Shown: positions 8,915 through 21,158, counted from the stretch's first letter. The stretch: 64,000 nt of DNA from Heligmosomoides polygyrus polygyrus (GCA_947396885.1 CANDYH010001072.1:1-64000); one strand, 5' to 3'. Notes: generated from the sequence alone by a model not told the origin. A program made the numbers and translations.

Positions 8915-11900
8915 GCAATCTAAATCAACGCAACCTGCGTTGTTTTACATTCGTAAACAAAAACAGATTTGTCTGGGAATGGTAAAACACTGACTTATCT
9001 CGCTGACAAGCAATTGAGTAGGCCAAATGCTCATTCAAATTGCTTCCACCACATCTCGTAGAGGTAGAATAAACCGACGTTTATCAACTGTTCTTTACTG
9101 AAATCATCTATCAACTAATCTTCTCAAGTCGTGTTACAGTTTCATTGGCAATCAAAAGAGGTCATATGCGTGTGGACAAATTTAAGGCACATCCGAAAAA
9201 TCGAACAACTTCGTACACCCTGTTGATAGAATACGACATTTATTAACCGTTTGTAGCTGAACGACAGTCTGACCAATTTTAGCCAGTTTAAAATAGCGAA
9301 AAATCAAGAGCAGAACAATTTTGAATGACTACAAAGTGAACAAACTGAACTCAGAAAAGTTTTGAACAAGAGGACAAATCAAAAATGAGGTACAATGGGA
9401 ACAGGTGCATGTCACTGGAATACACAACGAAGGCTTTGGAGAGTTGGGATCCATGTTTATGGAACTGCGTGACGCGCAAGTTCGGAAGCGCAGCAAAAAA
9501 AAAGTATAAGAAATGAAGAAGAGACATGTACATAAACGAATGAGATTCTATTTTCTACGTTTTTTAGAACACACCCAACGGTCCCTTGTTGGAAACTAAA
9601 TAAAAAACTAAAACTAAACACACTTCAAACACATTTGAAACCGAAACTCTGGTATTGAATACTTATGGCTATACAGGAGATTATGAAGGTTGCCAAAGAG
9701 GTGAAGTGCGGCTTTTGGCTCTCATTTTGTGACTGCATACATACGCATATATTTTTGTGTACAGCTTAATAATTGTAAGAGAAATCAGATGGTTTAGAAT
9801 TTGGAGTGCACCATAGTATACTGCAGTGATTTTAGAAGAAAGAGGATTAGAAGCCATAGCTATAGAATACTGCATATAGTGGAAGAATATTAAATTCTTA
9901 GGTATTTTACCTTTCCAGGAGACACCTTGCCTAAAGAAATTACGAAAACTAAAATACCGCACATTTCTAGGCGTAGATAACTCCACATGCCAAATTATCC
10001 TTCAAAGAAATAAGGGCGAAAGAAACAAATGGGGATACTGGAGTTTTGATCTAAAAATTTGAAAACGTGGATAAATGCCAGATTATGGAAAGGCTTACGA
10101 ATAATAATAGTTGAAGAGAAGGCTAATGTCACGTGACTATATGTGATTTGCAGCCCTTGTCTGAACACAAATGGTTTCTCCCAGTTTGAAAGAATCAAGG
10201 TTTTCTAAAAAGAAATCACTTATTCCGCAATGCTACTCATTAGTAGACGATGAAGTGCACAGAAACTACGGTAAGGATACCGTAATAGTGGAGGATTATC
10301 TCCTCAGAGCTTCGAGTGAGAGGAAGGAGTCCGTTACAATAATGGGATGAGACAATGAAGATGGTGCGCGTCGAAGCATATCATCTAACCGGTAATCATC
10401 TCGAGAAGAATTCGAATGTCGACGCTGTCGAGCCGCAGATGACAAACGCGCAACGGCACCATAGAAACCGAAAAGCACTCAATGCCGTCGTTCGGCGTCG
10501 TTGCCGTCGTCATCGTCGTCGTCGACAACGACTACGGCGGCGTCCACGTCGTCTGTGGCGCTTATCATTGGTGAACACCCACCTAATCAATGCTCCAGTT
10601 TCCCACATCGGTTCCCAATTAGTGCATTGAATTCACAGCTTCGAATGGCACCGCTCATGGAACAGCTGCTCGACGAAGCGCAGTGGGCATACACGAGTCG
10701 GCGAAGATGCCTCGAGTGGCCTTCGCGTACAATATCCATAGCGACCATTGAAGGCGTGAGAATGCGCCTAGAAGACATGCCGGCGCACATGCGAACGACG
10801 TCGTTTCATTAGGAGATCGAATAATAGCGTGTTTCTATACAAATTTCACAGTACTCAGTGAATCTCACAGTATAGGACAACTTAAGGATGGCATGATTTT
10901 TTTTGAAAGTGATTTTTCTTCGAAAACTGAGATTGTCTTAGAAATTACCAGCTAAACGCGATGCTTCCCGCGTTCATAGACATTTGATCTGTTATGATTC
11001 GATAAGAGCTTCAATTATGAGCTGCTGTTATTCCGAAGTAAGGCCCAGTAGACTGCCGCCCTAGGAACAATCCGACTACTGGCTGGGAATTTGCCCTCAA
11101 ATATCCGGTGTAACTCAGAGGCATTCTGTGATAGTTGTGGGTTCGTTTACCAGGAATGACGTTCACGTTACTGCCTCTCCAGCAAGCAGTATGCCTAAAA
11201 AACAACACGAAAAAAGCGATAGATGGCAAAGGGACGCTTAGCTGATGTTGTTTTCTTGTTGTAAGCCATCATGCTAACGTTGTTACACTCCGAACCTTCA
11301 GTTCTAAGGAAAATCGATAAGATCGATTGGCAGCATGGTGCTGATCGATGTATTTGTTGTGAACCTCGTTCATCGACCACCATATTAACGTGATTCCCAC
11401 CGGAAGCGGCTAATTCTCAGAGGAGACCACTATTTCCGATCCGTTCGGGATAAGGAGCGATTGCTCACCTTGAAAATGGAAGACAGACGGAGATGTGGAT
11501 ACTAGGATAAACGGAAGGATTGGCACATCGTATACAGTCGAACTACATATGTATAAAGGAACAGTCCGTGGGCCCGTCCTCGTTAAACTTTTTAAACGAA
11601 TTTTTTAACGGAGATTTTTAGTTAAATTTCCTATAAATTGTTAGACCTTTTTAAAATTATAATTAGCCGCCAAGTGTTATTTCAAATACAAAAACTAGGA
11701 AAAAAACTTCAACAAGTCCACAATGTAACATACAGAATTCACTAGCAACAAAGAGTGGACAGCCAAATAAACCAGCTTTCAGCAACAAACTGCCCTTAGA
11801 TTGAGCACGAACAGTTACGGGATTATCACCCAAGAGGACGCTACTTCGTGGGCTTTTCCCGCTTCACCGTCAAGGCATCTTAAAATGTGATTAGATCAGG

Positions 11901-13684
11901 CATACAAATGAGTCTTCTCCCTTTCCTAGTTTTCTCCGAAGCCCTTTTGTGTAACTGTTCTCCGAGCATTAACAATCTGAATGCAGGCATTAGCCCGCAA
12001 AGTACCGAATCAGCTAGTAAAAATACCATTAAAAGTCAATCAGTGAAAATTTCAGGACAGTTCAGGAAAAGTAGCGCAGAGCAAGCTCCTATGTGACATT
12101 CAAGCAGTTTGACATTGGAGCGCGATATCCTGTCGTTATTTACGATTTTGCTATAACGGATTTTTTTCACGTAATTCTTGCTGATTTCTCACGAGAAGTC
12201 CTAATTGTGGGGGGAGGGAAGGAGGAAGGAGGAGTGAAACCTGCGAAATTTCTGAAGACTAAGAGGAAAAGCGATAAACTTATTGAGAAGCAGGCTCGTT
12301 TAAAATTCCGTGGTACTCCTGAAAATTTCCGTTGAGCCCTAAAGTCGTAAGTAATATTTTTCAATGAAAATGTCGTAAGTTCGTTAAATTCGTTGAATAG
12401 TTAATCCTTAAATGTCACCCCTGCTCCGTATGTCCGTTGAACGTGATGGACGCGCTGAGAATGTTGGACACACTTCATTGCACACGATCAGTCGTCGAAT
12501 CGCTCGATACCGTCCTTTACTATAGAGGAAACATAAATATGAAAAATCCTTAGCGAGTTAGCGAGAATCGATAATATCGGCAGATATCGATCAGTGCATT
12601 TAATCCTGCACAAACTTATCCTTCTATTCGCGAATCCGCGAATGTCGTAACTAATCAAACGAGCAAACAATATCGATCAGGCAAACGACATCGATCGACA
12701 CCATCAATCTACCTGCATACGATCGATCTTTTGTTGAGGGGGGTCATGCGAATATGATTGTTGGTGGACAGGCTCCACGGCAAGCATTAAATATTAGGCT
12801 CCTCATATGGTCTAGCTTTTGCCAGGATTTAACACGGAAAGGATGAAGTCACGCGAATATTGATTGCAATGCAAGTCTTCACAGCGATATCGGTTCACTA
12901 TATACGCTGGAATTCCAGTGTTATTCCGGCAACTAACCGAGATTCTGTTTGAGATACAGGGGCAATACTCTGTAGTTGTTTGTCCAATGACTTCTCACTA
13001 GAAGAACACACTAGCCTTTCGGTCTTCAGAGAAGAGTCTGACTCATCAACCGTTAACTTCTGAGTACAGCTGACCGACCAGAGTACCCGCTCAGGACCAC
13101 CCACGTCGTCGAGGTGAACGAACAAAGCGTGAGAGACGAGGGACTACCAGAAAAATGTGGGAAAAACGTTTTCAGGACTGTTTTCTTCGAAACTAACAGG
13201 AGTGTGAATGTCGATCTCAACGGTAGAAAATCTACTGAAATTTTTCCGATTGGATTTGATTCTGCAGAGGCGCGCTACACATTCCTCCCAATGCTGACGT
13301 AAAGGTTGTCTTTCGATTTCGAAATCTATTATACTATGCAATGGCCTGCGAAGTCGTAACGTTTAGTAAAAACGTATGAGTTTAATTAAAACATATTTTT
13401 TTCTGCTAAAACCATTAGAAGAAGAAACGGCAAAAATAGTTAAAGAAGAAGATAGAAAAGTTAAAAAAGTTGGAAAAGTTTAAAAAAAGTTCTAAAAGTG
13501 TAAAGATGTAGAGTTATGCGCGTAGTAATGTTGTGTTTCTTGTAGAGGCTCATTTTTTTTATTACTGCTGGTTGCCTAACGACCCACTATCGAGCACCAA
13601 CATCGTCAAGCCGGATAACCAAGGAATCCGAATGAAAATGAGAAATTGGCAAAAAAGTGCATGAAAACGATTTTTGGAACACTA
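8915..13684. other. long interval without recognisable genes
   Basis: AT-rich with short unrelated open frames. Small local features only: a CGTCGT-type trinucleotide run near 10487-10550 inside open frames on both strands that I cannot assign, and an A/G-rich low-complexity stretch at about 13400-13500. I see no splice-consistent exon chain or known domain. Host exons of a fast-evolving gene could be hidden here. Confidence 0.4.
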
Positions 13685-13935
13685 ACAAAAGATAAGGATG
13701 AAGGACGGAGTTAATCTGTCCTTTTTGGGTTGCGTCACGTATTCCTTTTCTATGGGATGTCGTGGAGGTAATTTCTATGCGTGTTTACCCACGCAATGAT
13801 TTGCGGTGACCAGCCGATCAATGTACAATCAGTGATTTATTCTTCCCAACCGAGTCTTTTGCCGATTCACCGCCCCAGGAGAGATGCGAGGCTTGGCCGG
13901 GAAATCTGAACCAAGAACATGGAATGGCACGAGGC
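13685..13935 (-). repeat. tRNA-derived SINE copy
   Basis: Reverse strand: GTTCTTGGTTCAGATTTCCC (B-box-like), a GGGGCGGTGAATCGGC core, a GATCGGCTGGTCACCGC block, then GACGCAACCC and a tail of CCTTCATCCTTATC. The same block order occurs at 33405-33715 and elsewhere in the window. Confidence 0.65.
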
Positions 13936-15114
13936 AGCCGCCCGCATAATAGAGGAATACGCCCTGAAAATCAGGTCCATGTAGTAGTTATTAATATATC
14001 CACTGCTTCAGAAAATAGTTTCTATGCAACATTTATTCATGTAGTAATATGTTACGATCGACCTCTACGGAAACATTGAGCAACAGAACAATTGGATTAC
14101 TGTAAAAAGATCCTTGTTCATTTAGCGATTTCGCGGAACTCGTTGTTCTGTTGTGAAGCACCTTCATTTTCAGATAACGCCTCCAGTTCATTCCTTCTGT
14201 AGGCACCTGAAAAACGCAATTCTATTCACAATTGATGATGGTCAATGTTTGGCAAAAAGTCTTAAGTAAAATCTTTGTACAGGGAATGAATAGGGAAAAA
14301 CGTTTAAGCTTACAATGAAAGAGTTCTAAACGTTGCAAAATTCTAAAACCAGAGATAACTGCCGGAAAATCTTTTTCCTACAGACTAAAAGCTCCATCCT
14401 CCTTTCTTTCTCATCCAAAAAAATTTTTAAGGTTCTCAAAAAACACGCGCTTCTAATTCGTTAGCTTACTGCCTTGACAGAGTAATTGCGCTTCAAACAG
14501 GCTTACTCTTCCTGTTTAGCAGACTCATGAAGCATCCAGCATAGTCGATGAAATTGGGAAGCTCGCTGCATGCTAGACATTAAGAAAAGCTAATTGGATG
14601 GCTATCCTTTTCGTGCATTTAGATAAGGTGTTTTAACCACGCTGAACTCACTCTAAAACCTGTCGCGTCCACGTGATTGATTCTGTCGGGCTTATACACA
14701 TTGTTCAACTGTACTAGGGTTTCTATTTCAAAAGATAGAGCTTGAGCTGTTGGGATAAAACATGTGATTTTACGAGTATTTGATTAAAAAAAGGACCAAG
14801 GGCCAATGATCAGAACCTAAGTACAATAGAGTAATGGCACGGCCAAATAAACAGATAAATTTGGCGGAAGCAGTATACACAGTTCAGAATGTTTGTTTGA
14901 AGTCATGTGGTTCTATTACATGTATGCTCTAATATTTTCTGCTGTATTCTTAGATTTTCGCAAAGGCATATACTTTTTCTTTATGAATAAGTAAACTGCC
15001 CAGCGGTTCACTGAGATTGTATCAAACTATTAACTGTTGTACTCATGGAGGCGGTTATTTTCTGTGGAGGGTTGACCTTTAGAACAGCAAAAATTTCGTA
15101 TAAGGAGTGAAGTT
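13936..15114. other. no gene seen
   Basis: AT-rich non-coding sequence between a SINE and a DNA transposon. Confidence 0.5.
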
Positions 15115-15116
15115 TA

Positions 15117-16395
15117 CAGGGTGGTCCACATGAAGTGTTACGGGCTACAGAAAGTCCATTTTTGGAAATATCTCTTACATTTTGTGCTTTGCTGTGGTGT
15201 TATCCGTTTTCTCCGTATCTTTTAGTGTACCGATAGTCAGTCTTATTCTCCGTTTTTAGGAAAACATGGTTTCGCTTGAGGATCGTTCAGCAGTAGTCGC
15301 TATGTTCAAACGCGGGTCGTCCGTTTCCTAGACTTCAAAGATGCTCGAACTGCATCGGATGCAAGTACACTGCGTCATCCAACGTTTCGAAGAGACTGGA
15401 GGGATCGAAAATCGTCCGAGAGGAAGACTACGACAAATTGCAAGGACTCCTGCCCTTCGAAAGGCCGTCAAAGACATATTACACCGAAATCCTGCAAGAA
15501 ACATCAGGAAACTAGCTAAGGAGCACAATGTAGGTCGTTCTACTATAAAACGACTGATCAGGGATGATCTATGACTGTGTTCCTACAAATTCACCAAAGG
15601 ACAGCACCTCACTGAGGAAATGAAGGCTTCAAAATTGGAGAAATGTAGAAAAATGAAGGGCCTTACGCGCGGTGACAAGCGCGACCGAGTTCTCTTCACA
15701 GACGAGAAGATATTTACCGCCAAACCACTCCAAAACGAGCAAAATCAACGGAAACTGCTGCAAAAAGGATTCGCAAGAGCCGTCAACGGAGGTCATTTTC
15801 CACAGTACTTCATCGTGTGGGCTGAAACGTCGGGCCATGGCAAGACCAAGATAGTTTTTACTCAAAAAGAAGTTAAGATGAAAGCCGAAATCTAGGAGAA
15901 GCAAATCCTGGAAAACGTGGTAATACCTTGGGCACAAGAAAATGTTAAGGACATGGATTGGACCTTCCAGCAAGATTGGGCACCAGCTCACGGTGCCAAG
16001 AAGATGGAATGGTGTGAGACCAATCTTCCAGATTTGTGGACGAAGGATGTTTGGCCTTCGAACTCGACCGATCTCAACCCTATGGACTTCGCCATCTAGT
16101 CATTCGTATAGCAAAAAGCCTGCTCTTTCAGACACAGTTCACTGGTTTCGCTGAGAAGAGCTCTGGAGAAGGCATGGGACGAAGTTTCACAGGAAATGAT
16201 CGCGCGCATCCTCAAGAATTTCCGAAAGAGATTGAACGCCTGCATTGAAGCCAAAGGAGCACATTTTGAATGTGATGTATGATATGTTATGTAGAACTTT
16301 CTTGTCTTTCGAATGATTGTACATTTTCTTATCTGTGTTTGTTTGTACAAAGTTGTATATAGTTTTCTGTGTAACACTTCATGTGGACCACCCTG
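15117..16395 (+). mobile_element. Tc1/mariner-superfamily DD37D-type (maT-like) transposon
   Basis: Perfect 25-bp terminal inverted repeats starting CAGGGTGGTCCACATGAAGT are bounded by TA on both sides (15115-15116 and 16396-16397). The length is 1279 bp. One long plus-strand transposase frame occupies the centre. Confidence 0.93.
15266..16278 (+). pseudogene. DD37D-type transposase with in-frame stops only
   Basis: A single reading frame from ATG 15266 to TGA near 16278 can be read without any frameshift. It is interrupted by stops near 15329 (TAG), 15572 (TGA), 15893 (TAG), 16097 (TAG) and 16109 (TAG). Domains in order: N-terminal helix-turn-helix pair (MVSLEDRSAVVAMFKRG; IRKLAKEHNVGRSTIKRL), FTDEKIF with the first catalytic Asp, FQQDWAPAHG with the second, and TDLNPMDFAI with the third. 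I count 36 residues between the second and third Asp, one short of DD37D. At 16097 the family usually has Trp, so TGG to TAG is the likely change there. The C-terminal tail ends ACIEAKGAHFE, as expected. Dead as written. Confidence 0.9.
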
Positions 16396-17021
16396 TACAT
16401 GCGCACCGAAAGTACAATCTTGAACAAGTAATTAAGAGAGATTGGATACAAATTCGTTTCCTTATGGCAAGAGTCTAGATTTTCTCGGAAACACTGTAAA
16501 TAGTGAATAGATTTGCACCTGTACTAACGCACTCCAATTGCGCAGCCGACGTGATCACCTGCCCTCCGGTGGCGGTTGTACTTCTTAGTGCATAAAATGT
16601 TATAAAACGTGACGCATTGACAAAGTCGATAAATTTTAGTTGAAAGGGTGAAACTGTTGTGGCATGGCTTCGCTGTCGCTGGGCCAGATGAAGTCTGACA
16701 GAAAAAGGGACACCACCTGTATGTGATGAAAATAACCGACAGGATCAGCGAGACGAGCATGAAGCAGACGGAGATCTGAGCTAGTAGGTCCATAGTGTTT
16801 TCGGCAACATTATGCATCTCTAGTTGGACACGCTATACCTGAATAATGAGAACACATAGCATTGTATTCAGTACACGTATCATAAGAATGGAGAGCTGTC
16901 GTCGTTAGGAAAAACCAACGAATCGCGAGTAGTGATACCATTATGAAATACGAACCTCCAGAACAGGATCAGCTAGGAGAATTAGCCGCGCACATGGCGA
17001 TGTTTGGAGACGCGTGAGCTG
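16396..17021. other. mostly unassigned; possible minus-strand membrane exon
   Basis: On the minus strand 16817-16717 encodes MHNVAENTMDLLAQISVCFM followed by a hydrophobic stretch and ends at a possible GT donor. A TTCAG acceptor lies just upstream. This could be an exon of a small membrane protein, or the next exon of the candidate at 17283-17022. No family recognised. Confidence 0.2.
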
Positions 17022-17283
17022 TCAGTCTGAAGACGGGCAAACATTCCGAAGCACACGACCGAGCTGACCGTTGCATGTCACAAACTGAAACAAGCACACA
17101 AAAGCGCCTGATGGAAGGGATTAATACTGCGTCCTGCAAGGCGGTCTGCTTATGACCTTGAACTGTGTGGTGTCTCTGTTGCACCGTTACTATTCCCTTG
17201 GTAAATGCAGGAAAAACAATATTCACAAAAAGCATTAAAAACACAAAAAAAAACACGCTCAGCAGCTCCTCATGTTTCAGCAT
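17022..17283 (-). CDS. speculative insulin-like peptide, signal plus B-chain-like exons
   Basis: Exon 1 (17283-17191) encodes a Met and a strongly hydrophobic signal-like segment (SVFFFVFLMLFVNIVFPAF) and ends at a GT donor in phase 0. After 106 bases, a GTTTCAG acceptor opens exon 2 (17084-17022). It reads FVTCNGQLGRVLRNVCPSSD and then a stop. The two cysteines are 11 residues apart, with Leu/Leu/Val where insulin B chains have Leu/Leu/Val, matching the CX11C B-chain pattern. No convincing A-chain (CC-X3-C) follows, so this is either a broken gene, one with an alternative downstream exon, or chance. The motif is seen in the sequence; the gene call is inference. Confidence 0.25.
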
Positions 17284-17436
17284 TGTTTGGATGCAAGAGA
17301 TAGAAGATGAAAGTAGAGGATACAAGATAGGATCAATCAATCTTTTCGCGGAATGTGGCATATATGCTACTTCTGCTAGATATCGTAGAGGTGATTTGAG
17401 TTCGTATTTGGTCCTTGACTGCGATGGTCCAACGAA

Positions 17437-17575
17437 GAACAAGCCAGGGTTTGTCTTTCCCAGACAAGTCTGCTACCAAGGCACCGAGCCCAGCGGTATG
17501 GAAGTTTGGTTGAGCTGGGGGAAATTCTGAACCGAGAACCTTGAATTGGACTGCATGCCTCTTCTGACTGCGGCG
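17437..17575 (-). repeat. SINE fragment (5' part)
   Basis: Reverse strand reads the tRNA-like head, ATTCAAGGTTCTCGGTTCAG, then CCGCTGGGCTCGGTGCC and AGCAGACTTGTCTGGGA. It stops before the 3' half and lies head-to-head with the copy at 17620. Confidence 0.6.
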
Positions 17576-17619
17576 TCTAAGAACAAAGAAATATATACAA
17601 AATTCAGTAACGGGCTCAA

Positions 17620-17875
17620 AGTAGCGGAGTCAGAAACGTCTGCCGTCGCATGTACCTCGATTCAAGGTTCTTGGTTCGGATTTGGCCAATCAAACTTTCC
17701 ATCCCTCCGGGATATCCCATCGGTAAATTGGTACTAGACTTGTTCATCCGCTGGCACCCCAACTCGTTATATAGGTCAGTCATGCATTCAAATTGCCTTT
17801 CGAAATCCCATAGCGAACTGTTGGCGCGACAAAGAGATGGACTAACGCCGACCTTTGTCCTTACTGTTATAATTG
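17620..17875 (+). repeat. tRNA-derived SINE copy
   Basis: A-box-like AGTAGCGGAGTCAG, B-box-like GATTCAAGGTTCTTGGTTCG, then TCGGTAAATTGGTACTAGAC, and the conserved 3' segment with GCATTCAAATTGCC. Tail degraded (CCTTTGTCCTT). Confidence 0.65.
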
Positions 17876-17879
17876 GGCT

Positions 17880-19560
17880 GTATCAGGGTTGTGATTTAAC
17901 TTCACAACTGTCTAAACAGTACTCAGCGGCACTTTCACATGAGCCTTTTCCGTTTAGTTCTAGCTCATACCGCATCTTTTCTAAATTTGAATGTCATTTG
18001 AGAGTCATGTATGTGATGTTAAAGTCATAATGCAATCGAAAAGAAAAAACTTGGAGAACGAGAAATGAAACAATTCAATGAGCTTTGATTATGGCTGCCA
18101 AAAGTTCATATTCGAGTGTATTTTTCGCAGTCATGATATGGAGAGTTGTAAAGAACGGATCTGAATGAAGACAGAGAGAGGCTGAAAATTTGTGGAAGGA
18201 TATTTTTGCTGAGTAAGGGGCATAAATTGCCCTTAAACTGCCAGTTACTACTGATAATAGGACCGAATACAAGATTAAAGGACCCATTCGACATGGATTC
18301 GTCGTGAAATTATCTGTTGCTGCAGTGAGGGAGATCCCTACTGACAACTCCGCTCAGCTTGAGAGCCTTCGTGTGCCGTAGGCATATTGGCAAATTATGT
18401 AGAAATCTTTGGGACAAGGTAGAAGAAGTTCTTGGAAATCTTCTCCTATTGTACAGCACAACTTGAAAATCCTATCGCCTGGCTTAAAAAAACATAGGGC
18501 AAAACAAACAGAAGATCCAAAGCATTTATTTCTCACAGAATCGCTCGCAGAATTGTGCTTAATGGTGTAATCACTAGGACGTTAGCTGTGAATGGGAGCT
18601 GAGGGGTAATGCTGCATACCTCAAATGTCGAGTACCTCAATAGTTGTTAGACTCAAGATTTACAGTTTACTGATTTTATTGAACATGGAGTTCACTAGAA
18701 ATTTTTCAAACGCTAGCAAGTTACACCGCTTGTTCACGTAGTCATACATTTTGATAAAATAATTAGCCCGCATACAATGTCGAAATTTTCTGAGTCTTCT
18801 GTTTTCTGGCGTTTTTGGCTTTTCTGTTTTCTGTTCTATAACGAAAGCGATTTTCTGTTTGCTGGGAAAATCGAAATTTGCGCCCATCCCTGGTCTTGAT
18901 TCATCGAATGTCCCTGGTGACTCAAAGTGGTATGGCTTGCCCTTTTTGTGCGGCTATTTTTGAAGCTAATCGTATCGAATCGTGCGCCTTTCTTTTTTTC
19001 CATTTAACACGATAGCTGCCGTTCCGAACATGTCTCAACTAGAGCATATTCCAGTGCAGGTGTATGTGACGCTGTGTGAAGCTGAATGTGCTTGAAGCTT
19101 TCTTACGGTAACATTTTACCGTTACCGTGCCACTTAGCGGAATGTTTAGAAGGGTACACAACTTCTTCGTGGGACCTTTAATTTGCTGCAGTTGCTCACT
19201 CATCTCTTCCATTTCATGCTATGTTATTATTCTGATGAAGCAGCGGTCAATATGCTTACACGGCCCTTTTTCTAAGCTTTCCAGTAGCGGCTGTTCAATT
19301 CTGCGAATGAAGCAGAAAGCTGTTGCTACGAAAAACGTAGACCCGCTTACCTCGACAGCAGTATTTTAGCGTACAGGACAGAGATTTTATCCATAAAGCT
19401 CTCTAGGCATTCTGGATTTTAGAAGATTCCAGGAATGAACGACTTAACATGTTCGTCGCCCACGAATGACTCCGCCCAGTTTCCCAGTTCTGTCAACTAT
19501 GAAAGGACAAGAGCAGAGTGATTGTGTCTGACACTATGGAGGGTATACCTGCACTTTTCC
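17880..19560. other. no gene seen
   Basis: AT-rich intergenic-type sequence. Nothing recognised on either strand. Confidence 0.5.
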
Positions 19561-19561
19561 A

Positions 19562-19665
19562 AATTTATTTAGAATGAACGAATAATCGAATAACCCATTG
19601 TTTCGGTTTTCGAATTTCCGGATAATCGAGTATTCGAATAAATCGAAAAATCGAATAAACTTCAT
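19562..19665. repeat. TTCGAA-rich AT repeat fragment
   Basis: Short block of TCGAATAA / ATTCGAATAAATCGAA reiterations like those at 4135, 30670 and 42850. Too short to define ends. Confidence 0.45.
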
Positions 19666-19710
19666 ACATAATAGGACAGTGAGATTTTTCCTTTAACCAA
19701 GACGTCCAAC

Positions 19711-19905
19711 GTGGGTCGGGATTCAGCAGACATGCCGACGGCGTCATCCACTGTGCGTGATAATTCAGAAGACGTGCCAGAGATGTCGTCTAGGGTGCGT
19801 CGGGATCTAAAGGGCGTGCATAAAACGTCGTCCAAAGTTGATCAGAATTCTGCTGACGATTCACCCTCTGAAACCCTACGCCGAAGACGTCGTCTAACGG
19901 CGTAG
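19711..19905 (+). CDS. open frame with three 14-residue repeats (unrecognised)
   Basis: After a start at 19711 the frame repeats a 14-residue (42-bp) unit: GRDSADMPTASSTV, RDNSEDVPEMSSRV, RRDLKGVHKTSSKV, and a partial fourth DQNSADD. Repeat conservation at the amino-acid level (Asp, Ser-Ser, Val positions) suggests past coding selection or recent tandem growth. The frame ends inside the hairpin at 19858-19923, so it may be a truncated exon. Function unknown. Confidence 0.3.
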   Translation: MGRDSADMPTASSTVRDNSEDVPEMSSRVRRDLKGVHKTSSKVDQNSADDSPSETLRRRRRLTA

Positions 19906-19923
19906 GGTTTCAGAGGGTGAATC
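19858..19923. repeat. perfect 26-bp-arm hairpin
   Basis: Bases 19858-19883 (starting GATTCACCCTCTGAAACC) are perfectly inverted at 19898-19923 around a 14-base loop that is itself nearly palindromic (AGACGTCGTCT). Confidence 0.92.
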
Positions 19924-20086
19924 GCAGACGTCGACCAGCATGCTTAGCAAGTTGGAAGAGTAAGGGAGTCCAGCAAAAGAGAAACCACTAACCGTGGAAG
20001 GAATCCCTTCAGCTTCTCATGGAACTTTGGACAAGGACCTATGCTATTTGAAAGAGCTTGAATCGCTGATCACAAAGGTGCAAACC

Positions 20087-21158
20087 AGGGATGTGCGTCA
20101 AATTTTTTCGGTAAATTTTTAGCGACTATTTTTTAACGAATTTTTTTTGCATTAAAATCGGTAAATTCGGTAAGTCATTAAATAATATTTCACTTGCTGC
20201 AGTCAGTTTAGCAGTATTTTAATATGTAAAAGCCAGATTTCTTCTCGCATTGATTTTTTCGACTCCATCTACATGACAATTACATACATACATATATGAC
20301 TAGGTCATCATTTTCACTTAAATAACAACAATCCTCTATCATCAATAAAACTGCTGTCGCTTGTATCCCTTGTCGTCTTGCTGATTATTGTGCTGCTCGA
20401 GCGGGCGCCAGCAGCGTCTCCATCCTTCTCCAAATGCCAAAGTGCTCCAATTGATCCTCCTCGCTCCAGAAACACGAAAAGCGTCACACGGGCCTTCATG
20501 GCTTTCACGAAGAAGTCTGACCAACGAGTTGATGGCCACCATGGTGTTCTCTTGATATCCTGCAGAATCCAGTCGGTGACGACTATCGTCCGGCGAGTGT
20601 CTGCGAAGCGACTTCCGTGGCCGGCCCAGCTAATTTTCGACAACTAGCCCAGATGCGACATCATCTCCGATCTCCGAACGTCGACGAAGTTCACAACTCC
20701 GGAGACGTTCTCTCGAGTGAGACGCGTCGCTCCGAGCACCGTCCTCTCGATTCCACGCTGCGCGACGCTGATCGCATGTTCATCCTGCTTTCGTATAGCC
20801 CAGGTCTCTGAGGCGTATGTTAGCGCAGGAACAAGAGTGGAGCCGAATAGGCGGCACGGAGTCCGACGTTCGTCGTCCTGTTCAGTATTTTTTCGACGCT
20901 CTTGAAAGTTCCCCAAGCCGCTCGCTTCCTCCTGGCTCAGCTCTGGCACCGCATCGCAAGGATACTGCGAAAGCTCATGCGAAAAATTCGTCCAAAATGC
21001 ATTTACATGCAGAAGAAAAATTAAAAAATGGCGCGTAAAATGTCGCTAATGCAATTTAACGGAAATGTCTGTCGTTATATTTCGTTGAAACTCTTCAACG
21101 AAAAATGCCGGCAAATCTGTTAAATCGGTAAATCGTTACTGGTTAAACGCACAGCCTT
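20087..21158. mobile_element. putative TIR element with ~10-bp target duplication
   Basis: GGTGCAAACC at 20077-20086 and GGTGCAGACC at 21159-21168 flank short imperfect termini (AGGGATGTGCGTCAAA and, inverted, AAGGCTGTGCGTTTAA). Subterminal regions are rich in TTAACGAA/CGGTAAAT on both sides. The interior carries an RTE LINE fragment. A 9-11-bp duplication would fit a Mutator-like element, but the match is short and partly imperfect. Confidence 0.4.
20320..20950 (-). pseudogene. RTE-type LINE reverse transcriptase C-terminal fragment
   Basis: Minus-strand frames read VPALTYASETWAIRKQDEHA (the RT thumb/connector motif), then SWAGHGSRF, VVTDWILQDIKRTP, STRWSDFFVKAMKAR and, in another frame, RINWSTLAFGEGW and CWRPLEQ. 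This order matches the tail of C. elegans RTE-1-type elements. The N-terminal endonuclease and RT core are absent, and frameshifts separate the blocks. It is a 5'-truncated dead copy and differs in sequence from the near-intact LINE at 35.6-38.8 kb. Confidence 0.85.

Noticed and set aside
10355..10812. Overlapping 91-103-codon frames with Arg- or Ser/Thr-runs
   Set aside because: The runs derive from a CGTCGT trinucleotide stretch. No domain, splice chain or trans-splice acceptor supports a gene.
16717..16817. A-chain-like CC in another frame of the membrane exon, as a partner for the insulin-like B chain
   Set aside because: Only the CC pair is present, preceded by a stop. The remaining A-chain cysteines are missing.
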